Shown: positions 1 to 7,106, numbered from the stretch's first letter. The stretch is DNA of 64,000 nt from Stenotrophomonas nematodicola (GCF_009467805.1 NZ_WIAY01000001.1:1506873-1570872); one strand, 5' to 3'. Program-made: numbers and translations. Notes: generated by a model not told the origin, from the letters alone.

Positions 1-100
1 TGATCGAGGGAGTGAGTTTGCTGAACCCGTCGGACTGCTTCATCGCGAACGCCCAGACGATTTCCAGCACACCGGCTGCCAACAGATAGATCCAGGCCAT
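1..100 (-). CDS. sugE: SugE/Gdx small multidrug resistance family guanidinium exporter (5' part, cut by window edge)
   Basis: Only the first 33 codons are inside the window. They read [20 protein letters not shown] and then [12 protein letters not shown]. This is the start of TM1 of the SMR family, with the membrane-embedded glutamate in the VLEI context typical of the SugE/Gdx branch. Gdx proteins export guanidinium in exchange for protons across the inner membrane. Assignment to this branch rather than EmrE rests on the VLEIVWA motif and on the guanidine-II riboswitch-like hairpins directly upstream. The ATG at 100-98 has a strong AAGGAGG ribosome binding site at 112-106. The rest of the protein (normally 105-110 aa) is outside the window. 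Confidence 0.88.
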   Translation of the reverse strand, partial: MAWIYLLAAGVLEIVWAFAMKQSDGFSKLTPSI

Positions 101-119
101 GCGGCCCTCCTTGATGGGG

Positions 120-169
120 CCAGGCCGTCCTGGTCAGTCGTACCCGATGCGGGGGAGGTCGTTCCTCCT
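120..169 (-). promoter_or_regulatory. Guanidine-II (mini-ykkC) riboswitch candidate controlling sugE
   Basis: On the minus strand two short hairpins with ACGR loops lie 20 nt apart, just before the sugE ribosome binding site. The first (169-154) has stem GGAGG/CCTCC and loop A-ACGA. The second (133-120) has perfect stem CCAGG/CCTGG and loop ACGG. Two ACGR-loop hairpins are the full consensus of the mini-ykkC motif, now known as the guanidine-II riboswitch. That motif is commonly found upstream of SMR exporters. The AAGGAGG Shine-Dalgarno follows 7 nt after hairpin 2, which fits translational control. The first hairpin has one unpaired A beside the tetraloop, a small departure from the consensus. 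Confidence 0.75.
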
Positions 170-250
170 GTGCGGCGTATTTTACCCACCCGACCGCCCG
201 ATGGGCGGTCTGCCGGGCAGCGGGCTACATGGGATTCAGACTCGCCAGTC

Positions 251-280
251 TGGCACTGCGTGCCGCGCATGCGCTAGAAT
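251..280 (+). promoter_or_regulatory. Possible promoter of the SRP RNA gene
   Basis: A -10 hexamer TAGAAT lies at 275-280, with a weak -35 (TGGCAC, 251-256) 18 bp upstream. Transcription would begin near 287, about 80 nt before the mature SRP RNA, so a processed precursor is implied. This is inferred from sequence only. Confidence 0.4.
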
Positions 281-368
281 GCGCGACTGCACTGCCGGAC
301 CTGTTCCGTCGCGCAGCTCCAGCATCCAGCGGCCGATCCTGATCGCCCTGTCTGCGGAACGTCTCTAT

Positions 369-479
369 GGTGGCCCCGTCGGCCCCTCGCGACGCTAGGT
401 CGAAAATCCCGCCAGGGCCGGAAGGCAGCAACGGTATCGATCGACGCGGGCGCCGAGGTCAGCCGGCGGGGCCGCCACC
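369..479 (+). ncRNA. ffs: Bacterial small signal recognition particle RNA (4.5S RNA)
   Basis: The core of the SRP domain IV hairpin is present at 411-434: AGGGCCGGAAGGCAGCAACG, which holds the conserved GGAAG internal loop segment and the GCAG strand that binds Ffh. The ends pair to close one long hairpin: GGTGGCCCCG at 369-378 with the segment ending GCCGCCACC at 479. A T-rich stretch follows. The RNA would work with Ffh and FtsY in co-translational targeting to the inner membrane. At about 111 nt it has the size of the E. coli 4.5S RNA (114 nt). Ends are estimated from pairing to within a few bases. Confidence 0.9.
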
Positions 480-482
480 TTT

Positions 483-869
483 TCAGGGGTCCGGTACCGG
501 CGTGCCCTGGTGGAACACCATCCGCCACGCGCCTGCGCGCAACCGCCGCAGCGAACTGCGCAGCACCGTGCGTTGGCGCTCGCCATTGATCACGTAGGCG
601 CTGCGATAGCGCACCTGCGCAACGTGCGCGTCGAGCAGCAGGACGCTGATGTCCTCGGCGAGGATCTCGACCTGCGCCCGTTCGGCCGGCAGTTCCGCCA
701 ACGCGGTGGCGCGGTCGAAACAACCGCCGGAACTCCCTATTTCGGCGAAGTCGTCATCCAGCAGTGCCGTCAGGCGCGCCCGGTCACCACGCACGACCAG
801 GTCGTGCAGCGCGCGCTCCAGCGCCTCCAGATGATCGGCCAGCGCGCTGGGCACCCGGCCGGCCGCCAT
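483..869 (-). CDS. NTF2-like / SnoaL-like (DUF4440-type) protein
   Basis: This is a 128-residue protein starting MAAGRVPSALADHLEALERA. The N-terminal helix followed by a segment around LLDDDFAEIGSSG and beta-strand-rich repeats is typical of the cone-shaped NTF2 superfamily. Many small members, including DUF4440 proteins, are uncharacterised or bind small ligands. No catalytic role can be assigned. The ATG at 869 lies 2 nt after the stop codon of the MBL-fold gene, so the two are probably co-translated as the last genes of kdkA-MBL-NTF2. The reading frame remains open further upstream, but an earlier start would overlap the MBL gene. Confidence 0.75.
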   Translation of the reverse strand: MAAGRVPSALADHLEALERALHDLVVRGDRARLTALLDDDFAEIGSSGGCFDRATALAELPAERAQVEILAEDISVLLLDAHVAQVRYRSAYVINGERQRTVLRSSLRRLRAGAWRMVFHQGTPVPDP

Positions 870-871
870 GC

Positions 872-1636
872 TCAGGGGTCCTGCGCGACCACGTTCGCGG
901 CAGTCGGCGTGGCCAGCACCACGCACTCGCCGGGCAGCGCGACGCGATGGCCACGCTGGCGCAGGGCCTCGCCATCGGCGTGGCTGGCGTAGTGGTACAG
1001 CATCATCCGCGCCTGCAGCGCGCGGCTGTACTCGCGCTCCAGGTCATCCACACCGGTGTGCGACGGATTGCCGTGCAGGCCGCAGTCGTGGGCGATCAGT
1101 TCGTTGTCGTCGGCAAAGCGCGCGAGCATTTCCGGGATCGGCCGGGTATCTCCGCTCCAGGTCAGGGCACCCTTCAGGCGCAGGCCGTAGGCGGTTTCCG
1201 GCCAGTGGTGGCGCACCGGGAACACTTCCATGCGCACGCCGTCGTGCCAGAACGCGTCACCGACCACGATCAACTGGAACGCATCCCAGAAGTTGGCACC
1301 GCCCTCGGCCAGCACGTTGGGGTAGTCGGCGACCCGCCGATGCAACAGCGGCACTACCGGGGCCGGCACGTACAGGCGGATGCGCCCGCGGCGCTGCGGC
1401 GAGAAGAACGCATCCACGAACAGGCGCTCGAACCCGGCCACGTGGTCCAGATGCACATGGGTCACGAACAACGCCTGCGGCATGTGTCCGTAGTGGGCCT
1501 GGAAGGCGGTGAGCCCCTCGCCGCCGCAGTCGATGGTCAGCCACGGCCGTCCGGCGCGCTCGATCACCGCCATCGGCGACCCCAGTTCGACGGCCGACGC
1601 ATTGCCGACCCCCATGAAACGCAGCGCCCAGTCCAT
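872..1636 (-). CDS. MBL-fold metallo-hydrolase
   Basis: This 254-residue protein carries the metallo-beta-lactamase signature THVHLDHVAG at about residues 59-68 and later metal-ligand positions (the His in FPVRHHWPE, the Asp in LTWSGDTRP, a C-terminal His). The layout resembles cytoplasmic MBL hydrolases of the RNase Z / YhfI type rather than beta-lactamases, and there is no signal peptide. The substrate is unknown. The start codon overlaps the kdkA stop by one base (TGATG), a sign of translational coupling in an operon with the LPS kinase gene. A link to LPS is only suggested by position. Confidence 0.85.
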   Translation of the reverse strand: MDWALRFMGVGNASAVELGSPMAVIERAGRPWLTIDCGGEGLTAFQAHYGHMPQALFVTHVHLDHVAGFERLFVDAFFSPQRRGRIRLYVPAPVVPLLHRRVADYPNVLAEGGANFWDAFQLIVVGDAFWHDGVRMEVFPVRHHWPETAYGLRLKGALTWSGDTRPIPEMLARFADDNELIAHDCGLHGNPSHTGVDDLEREYSRALQARMMLYHYASHADGEALRQRGHRVALPGECVVLATPTAANVVAQDP

Positions 1637-2385
1637 CAGTAACCCCGGTTCCAGGCCAGGTCGTAGGCACGGCGCAGCCGTGCATAGTCTTTTTCCACGT
1701 CGTCGTGGCTGCGTTCGCCGCGCAGCTTGATCAGCGAGCGCAGCAGCCGCTTGAGATTGCGCTCGCGCCAGCGGGTGGCGGGAATGCGCTGCACGCCGCG
1801 GTCGAAATCGATCAGCCAGCCGTGGCCGTTGGCGTCGAACAGGATGTTGTGCGCGTTGAGGTCGGCATGGTCCAGACCGGCGCGGTGGAACCGGGCGATC
1901 AGCCGGCCGGTCTCCTCCCAGGGCGCGCCACGGCCCGCCACCAGGGCACGGTCGGCCAGCGAGCGCACGCCTTCCAGGCGTTCCATCAGGATGGCCGCGC
2001 GGTACCGCAGCCCCTCGCGCATGTAGAACGCGGCGATCGGACGCGGCACCGGCAGCTTCTGCGCGCGCAGCGCGCGCATCAGGCGGAATTCGGCGAAACT
2101 TCGGGTGTGGTTGGCGCCCCGCCAGAAATACTGGTCACGACTGAATCTGGCCGCCACGCCACCGCGCAGGTACTGGCGGAGCACGCTATGGCCGAACGGC
2201 GCATCGACGAACCAGGCGCCGCCGCGGCCCCCATCACCGACCGGGCGCGCACGCTCGCCCCAGTGCGCCGGCGAGAACAGGCTCATCTCGGCTTGCCGCA
2301 GCCGCTCGCGGTCGAACAGAATGGCACCCATCCCGCGTCCATCGCGGCAGGGCGTCAGCGCTTCAGTGGCGTCGAATGCGACCAT
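1636..2385 (-). CDS. kdkA: 3-deoxy-D-manno-octulosonic acid (Kdo) kinase
   Basis: This 249-residue LPS kinase phosphorylates Kdo in the inner core, using ATP on the cytoplasmic side. The N-terminus ([15 protein letters not shown]) and the stretch around [14 protein letters not shown] match xanthomonad KdkA. The kinase-like catalytic loop is visible as [16 protein letters not shown], followed by the DFDRG metal-binding motif at about residues 195-215. Single-Kdo LPS that is 4-phosphorylated by KdkA is known in several gammaproteobacteria. The gene is divergent from a family 9 glycosyltransferase, with only 21 bp between the two ATGs, and begins an operon with the MBL-fold and NTF2-like genes. 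Confidence 0.93.
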   Translation of the reverse strand: MVAFDATEALTPCRDGRGMGAILFDRERLRQAEMSLFSPAHWGERARPVGDGGRGGAWFVDAPFGHSVLRQYLRGGVAARFSRDQYFWRGANHTRSFAEFRLMRALRAQKLPVPRPIAAFYMREGLRYRAAILMERLEGVRSLADRALVAGRGAPWEETGRLIARFHRAGLDHADLNAHNILFDANGHGWLIDFDRGVQRIPATRWRERNLKRLLRSLIKLRGERSHDDVEKDYARLRRAYDLAWNRGY

Positions 2386-2406
2386 TCCTTCGAGTCTAAC
2401 AACACC
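2386..2406. promoter_or_regulatory. 21-bp divergent gap with possible overlapping leaderless promoters (kdkA / glycosyltransferase)
   Basis: The kdkA ATG (2385, minus) and the glycosyltransferase ATG (2407, plus) are separated by 21 bp. The plus strand shows TCTAAC at 2395-2400, six bases before the ATG. The minus strand shows TAGACT at 2398-2393, seven bases before the other ATG. Both are -10-like and they overlap. If used, each would start transcription on or next to the start codon. No convincing -35 element is visible for either. GAAGGA touches the kdkA ATG, too close for a normal Shine-Dalgarno. Confidence 0.35.
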
Positions 2407-3447
2407 ATGCCATCAGCGTCCTCTTCCTTGTGCCTTTTGCGTTTGTCCGCACTCGGGGACGTGACCCATGTGGTCCCCCTCGTCCGCACCCTGCAGCGCG
2501 CCCGACCGGGCCAGACCCTGCACTGGATCATCGACAAGGCTGGCCACAAGCTGCTGGACGGATTGCCCGGCGTGGTGTTCCACCCCTACGACAAAAAGAC
2601 CGGGCTGGCCGGGATGCGCGCGCTGCGCGCGAGCCTGCCGCCCGGCCGCTTCGAGGCGCTGCTGCAGATGCAGGTGGCGTTCCGCGCCAACGTGCTGTCG
2701 GCCTTTGTGCCGGCGCAGCGCCGGATCGGCTACGACCGCGCCCGCTCCAAGGATCTTCACGGGCTTTTCATCAATGAACGCATTCCCGACCGCCCCGGTA
2801 TCCATGTACTGGACGCGATCGGCAGCTTCTGCGAGCCGCTGGGCCTGGTGCAGGACACGGTGAGCTGGGACCTGGCGGTACCGCCTGCGGCGTTCGAATG
2901 GGCGCAGGCGCAGTGGGAGGATGACGGCCGGCCGGTGCTGATCATCTCGCCCTGCTCCAGCCATGTGCGCCGCAACTGGTATGCCGATCGCTACGCGGCC
3001 GTGGCCAACCATGCCACTGCTCGCGGCTGGCGGGTGGTGCTGTGCGGTGGGCGCAGCACGCTGGAGCGGGACATGACCGATGCCATCCAGGCCCAGCTGC
3101 AGACCCCGGCACTCGACCTGGTCGGCAAGGACACGCTCAAGCAGCTCCCCGCGCTGCTTGCCCGCGCCAACCTGGTGATGACGCCCGACTCCGGGCCGAT
3201 GCACATCGCCAACGCAATGGGCGCCAAGGTGCTGGGCCTGCATGCGGCCAGCAACCCCCATCGCAGCGGGCCCTACTCGGACCGCCGCTACTGTGTGGAC
3301 CGCTACGACGATGCCGCGCGGAAGTTCCTCGGCAAGCCGGCCAGCGAACTGAAGTGGGGCGCCAAGGTGGAGTTCGACGACGTGATGCAGCTGATCACCG
3401 TCGAGGACGGCATTGCGGCATTCGAACGGTATGTTGCCGACCGGTAG
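2407..3447 (+). CDS. Glycosyltransferase family 9 (LPS heptosyltransferase-like)
   Basis: This 346-residue protein has the GT9 hallmarks. The N-terminal [16 protein letters not shown] contains the catalytic aspartate region. The C-terminal half contains [13 protein letters not shown] followed by [14 protein letters not shown], the ADP-heptose-binding region of the GT-B fold. Such enzymes add heptose or a related sugar to the LPS core at the inner face of the inner membrane. Pairing with kdkA and DUF6165 supports a core-oligosaccharide role, but the exact acceptor cannot be read from the sequence. The start at 2407 is chosen because the protein then begins 10 residues before the GT9 motif; the frame is open further upstream only as antisense to kdkA. 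The TAG stop lies inside a GTAG repeat. Confidence 0.9.
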   Translation: MPSASSSLCLLRLSALGDVTHVVPLVRTLQRARPGQTLHWIIDKAGHKLLDGLPGVVFHPYDKKTGLAGMRALRASLPPGRFEALLQMQVAFRANVLSAFVPAQRRIGYDRARSKDLHGLFINERIPDRPGIHVLDAIGSFCEPLGLVQDTVSWDLAVPPAAFEWAQAQWEDDGRPVLIISPCSSHVRRNWYADRYAAVANHATARGWRVVLCGGRSTLERDMTDAIQAQLQTPALDLVGKDTLKQLPALLARANLVMTPDSGPMHIANAMGAKVLGLHAASNPHRSGPYSDRRYCVDRYDDAARKFLGKPASELKWGAKVEFDDVMQLITVEDGIAAFERYVADR

Positions 3448-3468
3448 GGCCGGGCGCTGCCCGGCACC
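3444..3468 (+). repeat. GTAG-type REP element overlapping a stop codon
   Basis: GTAG at 3444-3447 is followed by a perfect 7-bp inverted repeat GCCGGGC (3449-3455) / GCCCGGC (3459-3465) with loop GCT. This matches the GTAG-headed REP palindromes described in Stenotrophomonas. The TAG of the GTAG header is the stop codon of the upstream glycosyltransferase gene. It may also act as a weak transcription barrier between the convergent genes. Confidence 0.7.
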
Positions 3469-3476
3469 GTCGCCGC

Positions 3477-3881
3477 TCATGCGCCCGCAGCGTAGTCCTT
3501 GTACGACTTCTCTTCGACGTAGGCCGAGCCCAGCGCGAGATTGATGTCTTTCTTGATCCGGGCGCGCGCGTCGTTCTGCAGGTAGACCGTGCGGGCCAGC
3601 TCGATGAAGCGCTCGTCGAAGGCCTGGGCCTTGTCCTGCAGGCGGATGTCGTCTTCGGTATCCCACAGGCGCTCGTTGACGGCCTTCAGCTCGGCGCGCA
3701 GGCGCGCGACATCCTTGACCGCAGCCGGATGCGCCATCCAGGTCTGTTCCAGCGCGCTCAACTCGGCGCGGATATTGGCCAGCTTGGCCGGATCGCTGAT
3801 GCGCTCGGACTTGATCTGCAGGATGGAAATCTTGTCGAGCAGCTCGCCGAAGGACACGGGAACGAGGATTTCAGCGGTCAT
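3477..3881 (-). CDS. DUF6165 family protein
   Basis: This 134-residue protein starts MTAEILVPVSFGELLDKISI. The sequence is mostly helical and charged, including a long helix around residues 30-65, and ends YVEEKSYKDYAAGA. It matches the pattern of the DUF6165 family, often found beside LPS or capsule glycosyltransferase genes; its biochemical role is unknown. It has no signal peptide or membrane segment, so it is probably cytoplasmic. It converges on the family 9 glycosyltransferase. The ATG at 3881 is preceded by a plausible minus-strand start region, and the upstream in-frame extension runs into a REP palindrome. Confidence 0.75.
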   Translation of the reverse strand: MTAEILVPVSFGELLDKISILQIKSERISDPAKLANIRAELSALEQTWMAHPAAVKDVARLRAELKAVNERLWDTEDDIRLQDKAQAFDERFIELARTVYLQNDARARIKKDINLALGSAYVEEKSYKDYAAGA

Positions 3882-3957
3882 GGTGGGGCATCCGTTACGT
3901 GAGGCGGTCAGTTTAACGGACCGCGCCGCGCGGGGCGTCCGCCGCCGGAACGGAGCG

Positions 3958-3981
3958 CAGCCGACCAACGGTCGGCTCTAC
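3958..3981 (-). repeat. GTAG-type REP element
   Basis: Read on the minus strand, GTAG (3981-3978) heads the palindrome GCCGACC (3976-3970) / GGTCGGC (3966-3960). This is the canonical Stenotrophomonas form, with sequence GTAGAGCCGACCGTTGG at the start. It lies in the 5' region between DUF6165 and the duplicated tRNA-Ser terminator. Confidence 0.75.
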
Positions 3982-3988
3982 CGGATTG

Positions 3989-4048
3989 CCAATAAAAAAG
4001 CCGCCCAGTGGGCGGCTTCTTCATTGATCTGGCGGAGAGGGGGGGATT
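3989..4048. repeat. 60-bp direct repeat, copy 1 (duplicate of tRNA-Ser 3' end and terminator)
   Basis: These 60 bases are identical to 4180-4239. They comprise an A-rich stretch, the hairpin GCCGCCCAGTGGGCGGC (an intrinsic terminator when read on the minus strand), a short linker, and 19 bases identical to the 3' end of the tRNA-Ser gene. The second copy is joined to the intact tRNA; this one is not. Confidence 0.95.
4030..4048 (-). pseudogene. 3'-terminal fragment of tRNA-Ser
   Basis: Nineteen bases equal to the CCA end, the 3' acceptor strand and part of the T arm of the tRNA-Ser at 4221-4311. The sequence beyond 4048 is unrelated to tRNA, so this is a fragment, not a second gene. It is the kind of sequence left by an integrase att site or by a partial duplication. 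Confidence 0.75.
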
Positions 4049-4050
4049 GC

Positions 4051-4136
4051 GGGGCGCATCCGTGCGCCCCGCCCTTCCGCGCCATGCGCTCCAGGGCCAG
4101 CCTTTCGGCTGGCCGGATTCGCTCCTGGCGAATCCG
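4051..4136. other. Three consecutive perfect hairpins between the direct repeats
   Basis: The 131-bp interval between the two 60-bp repeats holds three perfect inverted repeats in a row: GGGGCGCA/TGCGCCCC (4051-4070, 4-nt loop), GGCCAGCC/GGCTGGCC (4095-4114, TTTC loop) and CGGATTCGC/GCGAATCCG (4114-4136, 5-nt loop). No ORF or known RNA family is apparent. Function is unknown. Confidence 0.6.
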
Positions 4137-4179
4137 TCGAACCCCAGCGGGTGTGCGATCAACCCGGCTCCCCGTCAGA

Positions 4180-4239
4180 CCAATAAAAAAGCCGCCCAGT
4201 GGGCGGCTTCTTCATTGATCTGGCGGAGAGGGGGGGATT
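4180..4239. repeat. 60-bp direct repeat, copy 2 (native terminator and 3' end of tRNA-Ser)
   Basis: Identical to 3989-4048 over 60 bases. Read on the minus strand it holds the last 19 bases of the functional tRNA-Ser, then a GC-rich hairpin (GCCGCCCA/TGGGCGGC, loop-less core) and a T-run, an intrinsic terminator for the tRNA. Confidence 0.95.
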
Positions 4240-4311
4240 CGAACCCCCGAGGCGCTATAAACGCCTGCCTGATTTCGAGTCAGGTACATTCAACCGCTCT
4301 GCCACCTCTCC
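4221..4311 (-). tRNA. tRNA-Ser (anticodon CGA)
   Basis: This is a 91-nt class II tRNA with an encoded CCA. The acceptor strands are GGAGAGG and its complement. The anticodon stem-loop reads CCTGACTCGAAATCAGG, placing CGA at the anticodon, and a long variable arm follows. The T arm is GGGGGTTCGAATCCCCC. It reads UCG serine codons. Its terminator is duplicated at 3989. Confidence 0.95.
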
Positions 4312-4478
4312 AGATGGTCCCGGCGAACCGGGGAGCGAATGATACGGGCAGGACGCGCCGGCGACAAGTCATTGCGTGCAATGAAGTGAATTTCTTCTGT
4401 ATGGATGCCTTGCCGGATGTCCGGCGGGCCGCGATCATGCCGTTCATCCCCGCAACAATCCCCGGCCTTCGCACCGCC

Positions 4479-5183
4479 ATGATCGAATTCGGACACCTGA
4501 CCCACCCCGGCCTGCGCCGTGACCTCAACGAGGACACCTACTACGGCGATGGAGAGCTGTCCCTGTGGCTGGTGGCTGACGGCATGGGCGGCCACGCCTG
4601 CGGCGAAGTCGCCAGCGCCCTCGCCCGAGAGACCATCGTGCGCGAGATACGCCGCGGCGCCACCCTCGCCCAGGCCATCCGCGTGGCCGATGAGGAGATC
4701 ATCCGCACCTCGCGCCGCCGCAACGACAGCCTGCCGATGGGCACCACCGTGGTTGCCGCGCGCGTGCAGGGCAATCGCTATGAAGTGGCGTGGGTCGGCG
4801 ACAGCCGCGCCTACCTGTGGCGCGATGGCACGCTGGCGCAGTTGAGCCAGGATCACAGCGTCGTCCAGGAAATGGTCAGCCAGGGCAATCTGACCGCCGA
4901 GCAGGCGCGCGCGCACCCGCACCGCAACGTGGTGACCCAGGCGCTCGGCGTGACCGACCCGGCGCACCTGAACGTGGCCACCACCACCGGCGAGCTGCGC
5001 CCGGGCATGCAGCTGCTGCTGTGCAGCGACGGCCTGACCGAGGAAGTGGAAGACCAGGGGATCGCCCGCACCCTCGCCTTCGACGACGCCAGCGCGCAGG
5101 AATGCGTGGATACCCTGGTGGCCGCTGCACTGGATGGCGGCGGCTCGGACAACATCACCGTCATCCTGGTGCGCTGCCACTGA
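4479..5183 (+). CDS. PP2C-family serine/threonine protein phosphatase
   Basis: This 234-residue protein has the PP2C metal-binding motifs in order: the Asp of RRDLNEDTYY, VADGMGGHACGE, WVGDSRAYL, LLCSDGLTEEV and GGSDNITVIL. It is a soluble Stp-type phosphatase that uses two Mn/Mg ions to dephosphorylate Ser/Thr. Bacterial PP2C genes often accompany a Hanks kinase or a T6SS locus, but here it stands alone, so the partner is unknown. The start MIEFGHLTHPGL is chosen because it precedes the first motif by the usual distance; another ATG lies about 14 codons upstream. Confidence 0.9.
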   Translation: MIEFGHLTHPGLRRDLNEDTYYGDGELSLWLVADGMGGHACGEVASALARETIVREIRRGATLAQAIRVADEEIIRTSRRRNDSLPMGTTVVAARVQGNRYEVAWVGDSRAYLWRDGTLAQLSQDHSVVQEMVSQGNLTAEQARAHPHRNVVTQALGVTDPAHLNVATTTGELRPGMQLLLCSDGLTEEVEDQGIARTLAFDDASAQECVDTLVAAALDGGGSDNITVILVRCH

Positions 5184-5193
5184 CGCCGCCCCG

Positions 5194-5230
5194 CCCCGGG
5201 CAGCGCCGACCGCGGGTCGGCCGCCCGGGG
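5194..5230. terminator. Nested palindrome between convergent genes
   Basis: Outer arms CCCCGGGC (5194-5201) and GCCCGGGG (5223-5230) enclose inner arms GCCGACC (5205-5211) and GGTCGGC (5215-5221). The long hairpin sits between the convergent PP2C and dnaQ genes and could end transcription from both sides, although no clear T-run follows. The inner arms equal those of the GTAG repeats, so this may be a REP that lost its GTAG header. Confidence 0.5.
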
Positions 5231-5261
5231 GCTGCAGACGCTCCCGCGCGCCCGGCGCGAT

Positions 5262-5993
5262 TCAGGCGCTGGCGGCTTCCGCCATCTCCGGCTCGCCGTC
5301 CCAGATGGCACGACCGGCCTTCTTGCGCAGTTTGGCCAGACGCGCCTCATGGGCCTCCAGCTCCGAGGCGGTGACGACCACGCGCGGGCGCGGCAGCAGG
5401 CGCGAGGTGTCGAAGACCTGGGCGTGCGCCGTGCCCGGCCGGCCCTCATCGACCGACCCGAAGCCGATCTCCTCCTGGCCCGACGTCAGCGCGATATACA
5501 CATCGCCCAGGATCTGGGCATCGAGCAGGCCGCCGTGCAGCTGGCGGTGCGCGTTGTCCACGCCCAGCCGCTTGCACAGCGCATCCAGCGAGTTGCGCTG
5601 GCCCGGGAATCGCTCGCGGGCCATTTTCAGCGTATCGATGACCGAACAGCGGTCGGTGATCCGACCGTACTGGTCACCCAGCAGCGACAGCTCGTTGTCC
5701 AGGAAGCCCAGATCGAACGCCGCGTTGTGGATGATCAGCTCGGCGCCGTCGATGAAGGCCAGGAATTCCTCGGCCACCTCGGCGAACGTGGGTTTGTCGG
5801 CGAGAAACTCCAGGGTCAGGCCGGTGACTTCCTGCGCGCCGGGTTCGAACTCGCAGTCGGGCTTGAGGTAACGGTGGAAGTGGTTGCCGCTGGGTCGGCG
5901 CTCGAGGTATTCCACGCAGCCGATTTCGACGACGCGGTTGCCCTTCTTCCACTCCAGGCCGGTGGTTTCGGTATCCAGGATGATCTGACGCAT
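5262..5993 (-). CDS. dnaQ: DNA polymerase III epsilon subunit (3'-5' proofreading exonuclease)
   Basis: This 243-residue DEDDh exonuclease has motif I ILDTETTGLEW (about residues 5-15), motif II IHNAAFDLGFLDNE, and motif III HRQLHGGLLDAQILGDVY with the catalytic His and Asp. A short C-terminal tail (about 185-243) would bind the alpha subunit. It removes mispaired nucleotides during replication. It follows rnhA by 4 nt on the minus strand, keeping the dnaQ-rnhA pairing seen in E. coli, but here the two genes are co-directional. Confidence 0.97.
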   Translation of the reverse strand: MRQIILDTETTGLEWKKGNRVVEIGCVEYLERRPSGNHFHRYLKPDCEFEPGAQEVTGLTLEFLADKPTFAEVAEEFLAFIDGAELIIHNAAFDLGFLDNELSLLGDQYGRITDRCSVIDTLKMARERFPGQRNSLDALCKRLGVDNAHRQLHGGLLDAQILGDVYIALTSGQEEIGFGSVDEGRPGTAHAQVFDTSRLLPRPRVVVTASELEAHEARLAKLRKKAGRAIWDGEPEMAEAASA

Positions 5994-5997
5994 GGGC

Positions 5998-6450
5998 TCA
6001 GTGTACCGGTCCAGTGGCGCGGATCCGCATGGCCGCGTCGCGGGCGAGCTGGTCCACGCGCTCGTTGTCCGGGTCGCCGGAATGCCCCTTCACCCAGCGC
6101 CAGTCGATGGTGTGGCGCAGGGTGGCCGCGTGCAGGCGCTCCCACAGTTCGCGGTTCTTGACCGGATCACCACCGGCGGTCTTCCAGTTCTTGCGGATCC
6201 AGCCCGGCATCCACTGGGTCAGGCCCTGGCGCACGTACTGGGAGTCGGTAAACAGCACGATGTTGCAAGGCTCGGTCAGCGCCTCGAGTCCGGAAATGGC
6301 TGCCATCAGCTCCATCCGGTTGTTGGTGGTGTGCGCTTCACCGCCGCTCAGCTCGCGCTCGTGCGCGTTGTAGCGCAGCAGCGCCGCCCAGCCGCCGGGG
6401 CCGGGATTGCCAAGGCAGGAGCCGTCGGTGTGTATTTCAATTGTTTTCAT
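5998..6450 (-). CDS. rnhA: Ribonuclease HI
   Basis: This 150-residue enzyme has the complete RNase HI active site: the Asp of [14 protein letters not shown], the Glu of NRMELMAAI, the Asp of LFTDSQYV and the Asp in [12 protein letters not shown]. It degrades RNA in RNA-DNA hybrids. The start [12 protein letters not shown] at 6450 gives the standard length; the frame continues upstream without similarity. It lies between the YafS-like methyltransferase and dnaQ in one minus-strand unit. Confidence 0.97.
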   Translation of the reverse strand: MKTIEIHTDGSCLGNPGPGGWAALLRYNAHERELSGGEAHTTNNRMELMAAISGLEALTEPCNIVLFTDSQYVRQGLTQWMPGWIRKNWKTAGGDPVKNRELWERLHAATLRHTIDWRWVKGHSGDPDNERVDQLARDAAMRIRATGPVH

Positions 6451-6461
6451 TGCAGTCCAGA

Positions 6462-7106
6462 TCAGGTCGCCACGGTGCCGTGCCAACGGCGTACCGGCAG
6501 TGGCGTTGGCCCCGGCAGGGCCAGGGTGCGTTTTTCAGCAGTGAACAGACAGGCCGCGCGCAGTGGCGCCAGGCTGCTGCGCTCGGGCGCGCGGTCGCGC
6601 CACATCGGGCCGAGGTAGCGCAGTTCCTCGCAGGTGAGCCCCGCCTGGGCCAGGGTATGGCGCAGGCGCTGCGGCGAGCGCACCACCAGGCCGTGCCGGC
6701 GCCATTGGCTGCCCCACGGGCTGAACGGATTGAGGGTGGACAGCCACAGGCGGCCGCCGGGCATCAGCACGCGCGCGCACTCGTCGATCAGGTGCTCGGC
6801 GTCGCGCGCGGTCACATGCTGCAGGACGATGGCGTTGACGCTTTCGCCGGGCAGCGGCAGCGGCAGGCCGCAGCGGGCGTCGCCGGCATAGCCCCCTGCG
6901 TCGCGGTACAGGCGCAGGCCGCGTCCAGGCAGTGTGGCCTGCTCCAGCCATGCAGGGGTCGGGGCGATCCACAGCCACGGGGTCACCGGGTGCACGGACA
7001 GCAGCGGATGCAGGCGCTCGAACTCGAGACGGCGCAACGCCTGCGCCGGTTCAGTATCAAACCAGGATGCGACTGTCGCTTGACGGGGGCGCGGCGCGGC
7101 GGGCAT
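6462..7106 (-). CDS. YafS-like class I SAM-dependent methyltransferase
   Basis: This 214-residue protein starts [21 protein letters not shown] degenerate Rossmann fold is visible around [20 protein letters not shown] and [20 protein letters not shown], the post-I and motif III areas of class I methyltransferases. E. coli has the equivalent gene yafS between rnhA and gloB, so the locus is syntenic. The substrate is unknown. Its start codon lies only 11 bp from that of gloB on the other strand, so the promoter of each must reach into the coding region of the other. Confidence 0.82.
   Translation of the reverse strand: MPAAPRPRQATVASWFDTEPAQALRRLEFERLHPLLSVHPVTPWLWIAPTPAWLEQATLPGRGLRLYRDAGGYAGDARCGLPLPLPGESVNAIVLQHVTARDAEHLIDECARVLMPGGRLWLSTLNPFSPWGSQWRRHGLVVRSPQRLRHTLAQAGLTCEELRYLGPMWRDRAPERSSLAPLRAACLFTAEKRTLALPGPTPLPVRRWHGTVAT

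Noticed and set aside
1705-2406. N-terminal extension of the family 9 glycosyltransferase by about 230 codons
   Set aside because: This part is antisense to kdkA and has no glycosyltransferase similarity; the ATG at 2407 gives the normal family length.
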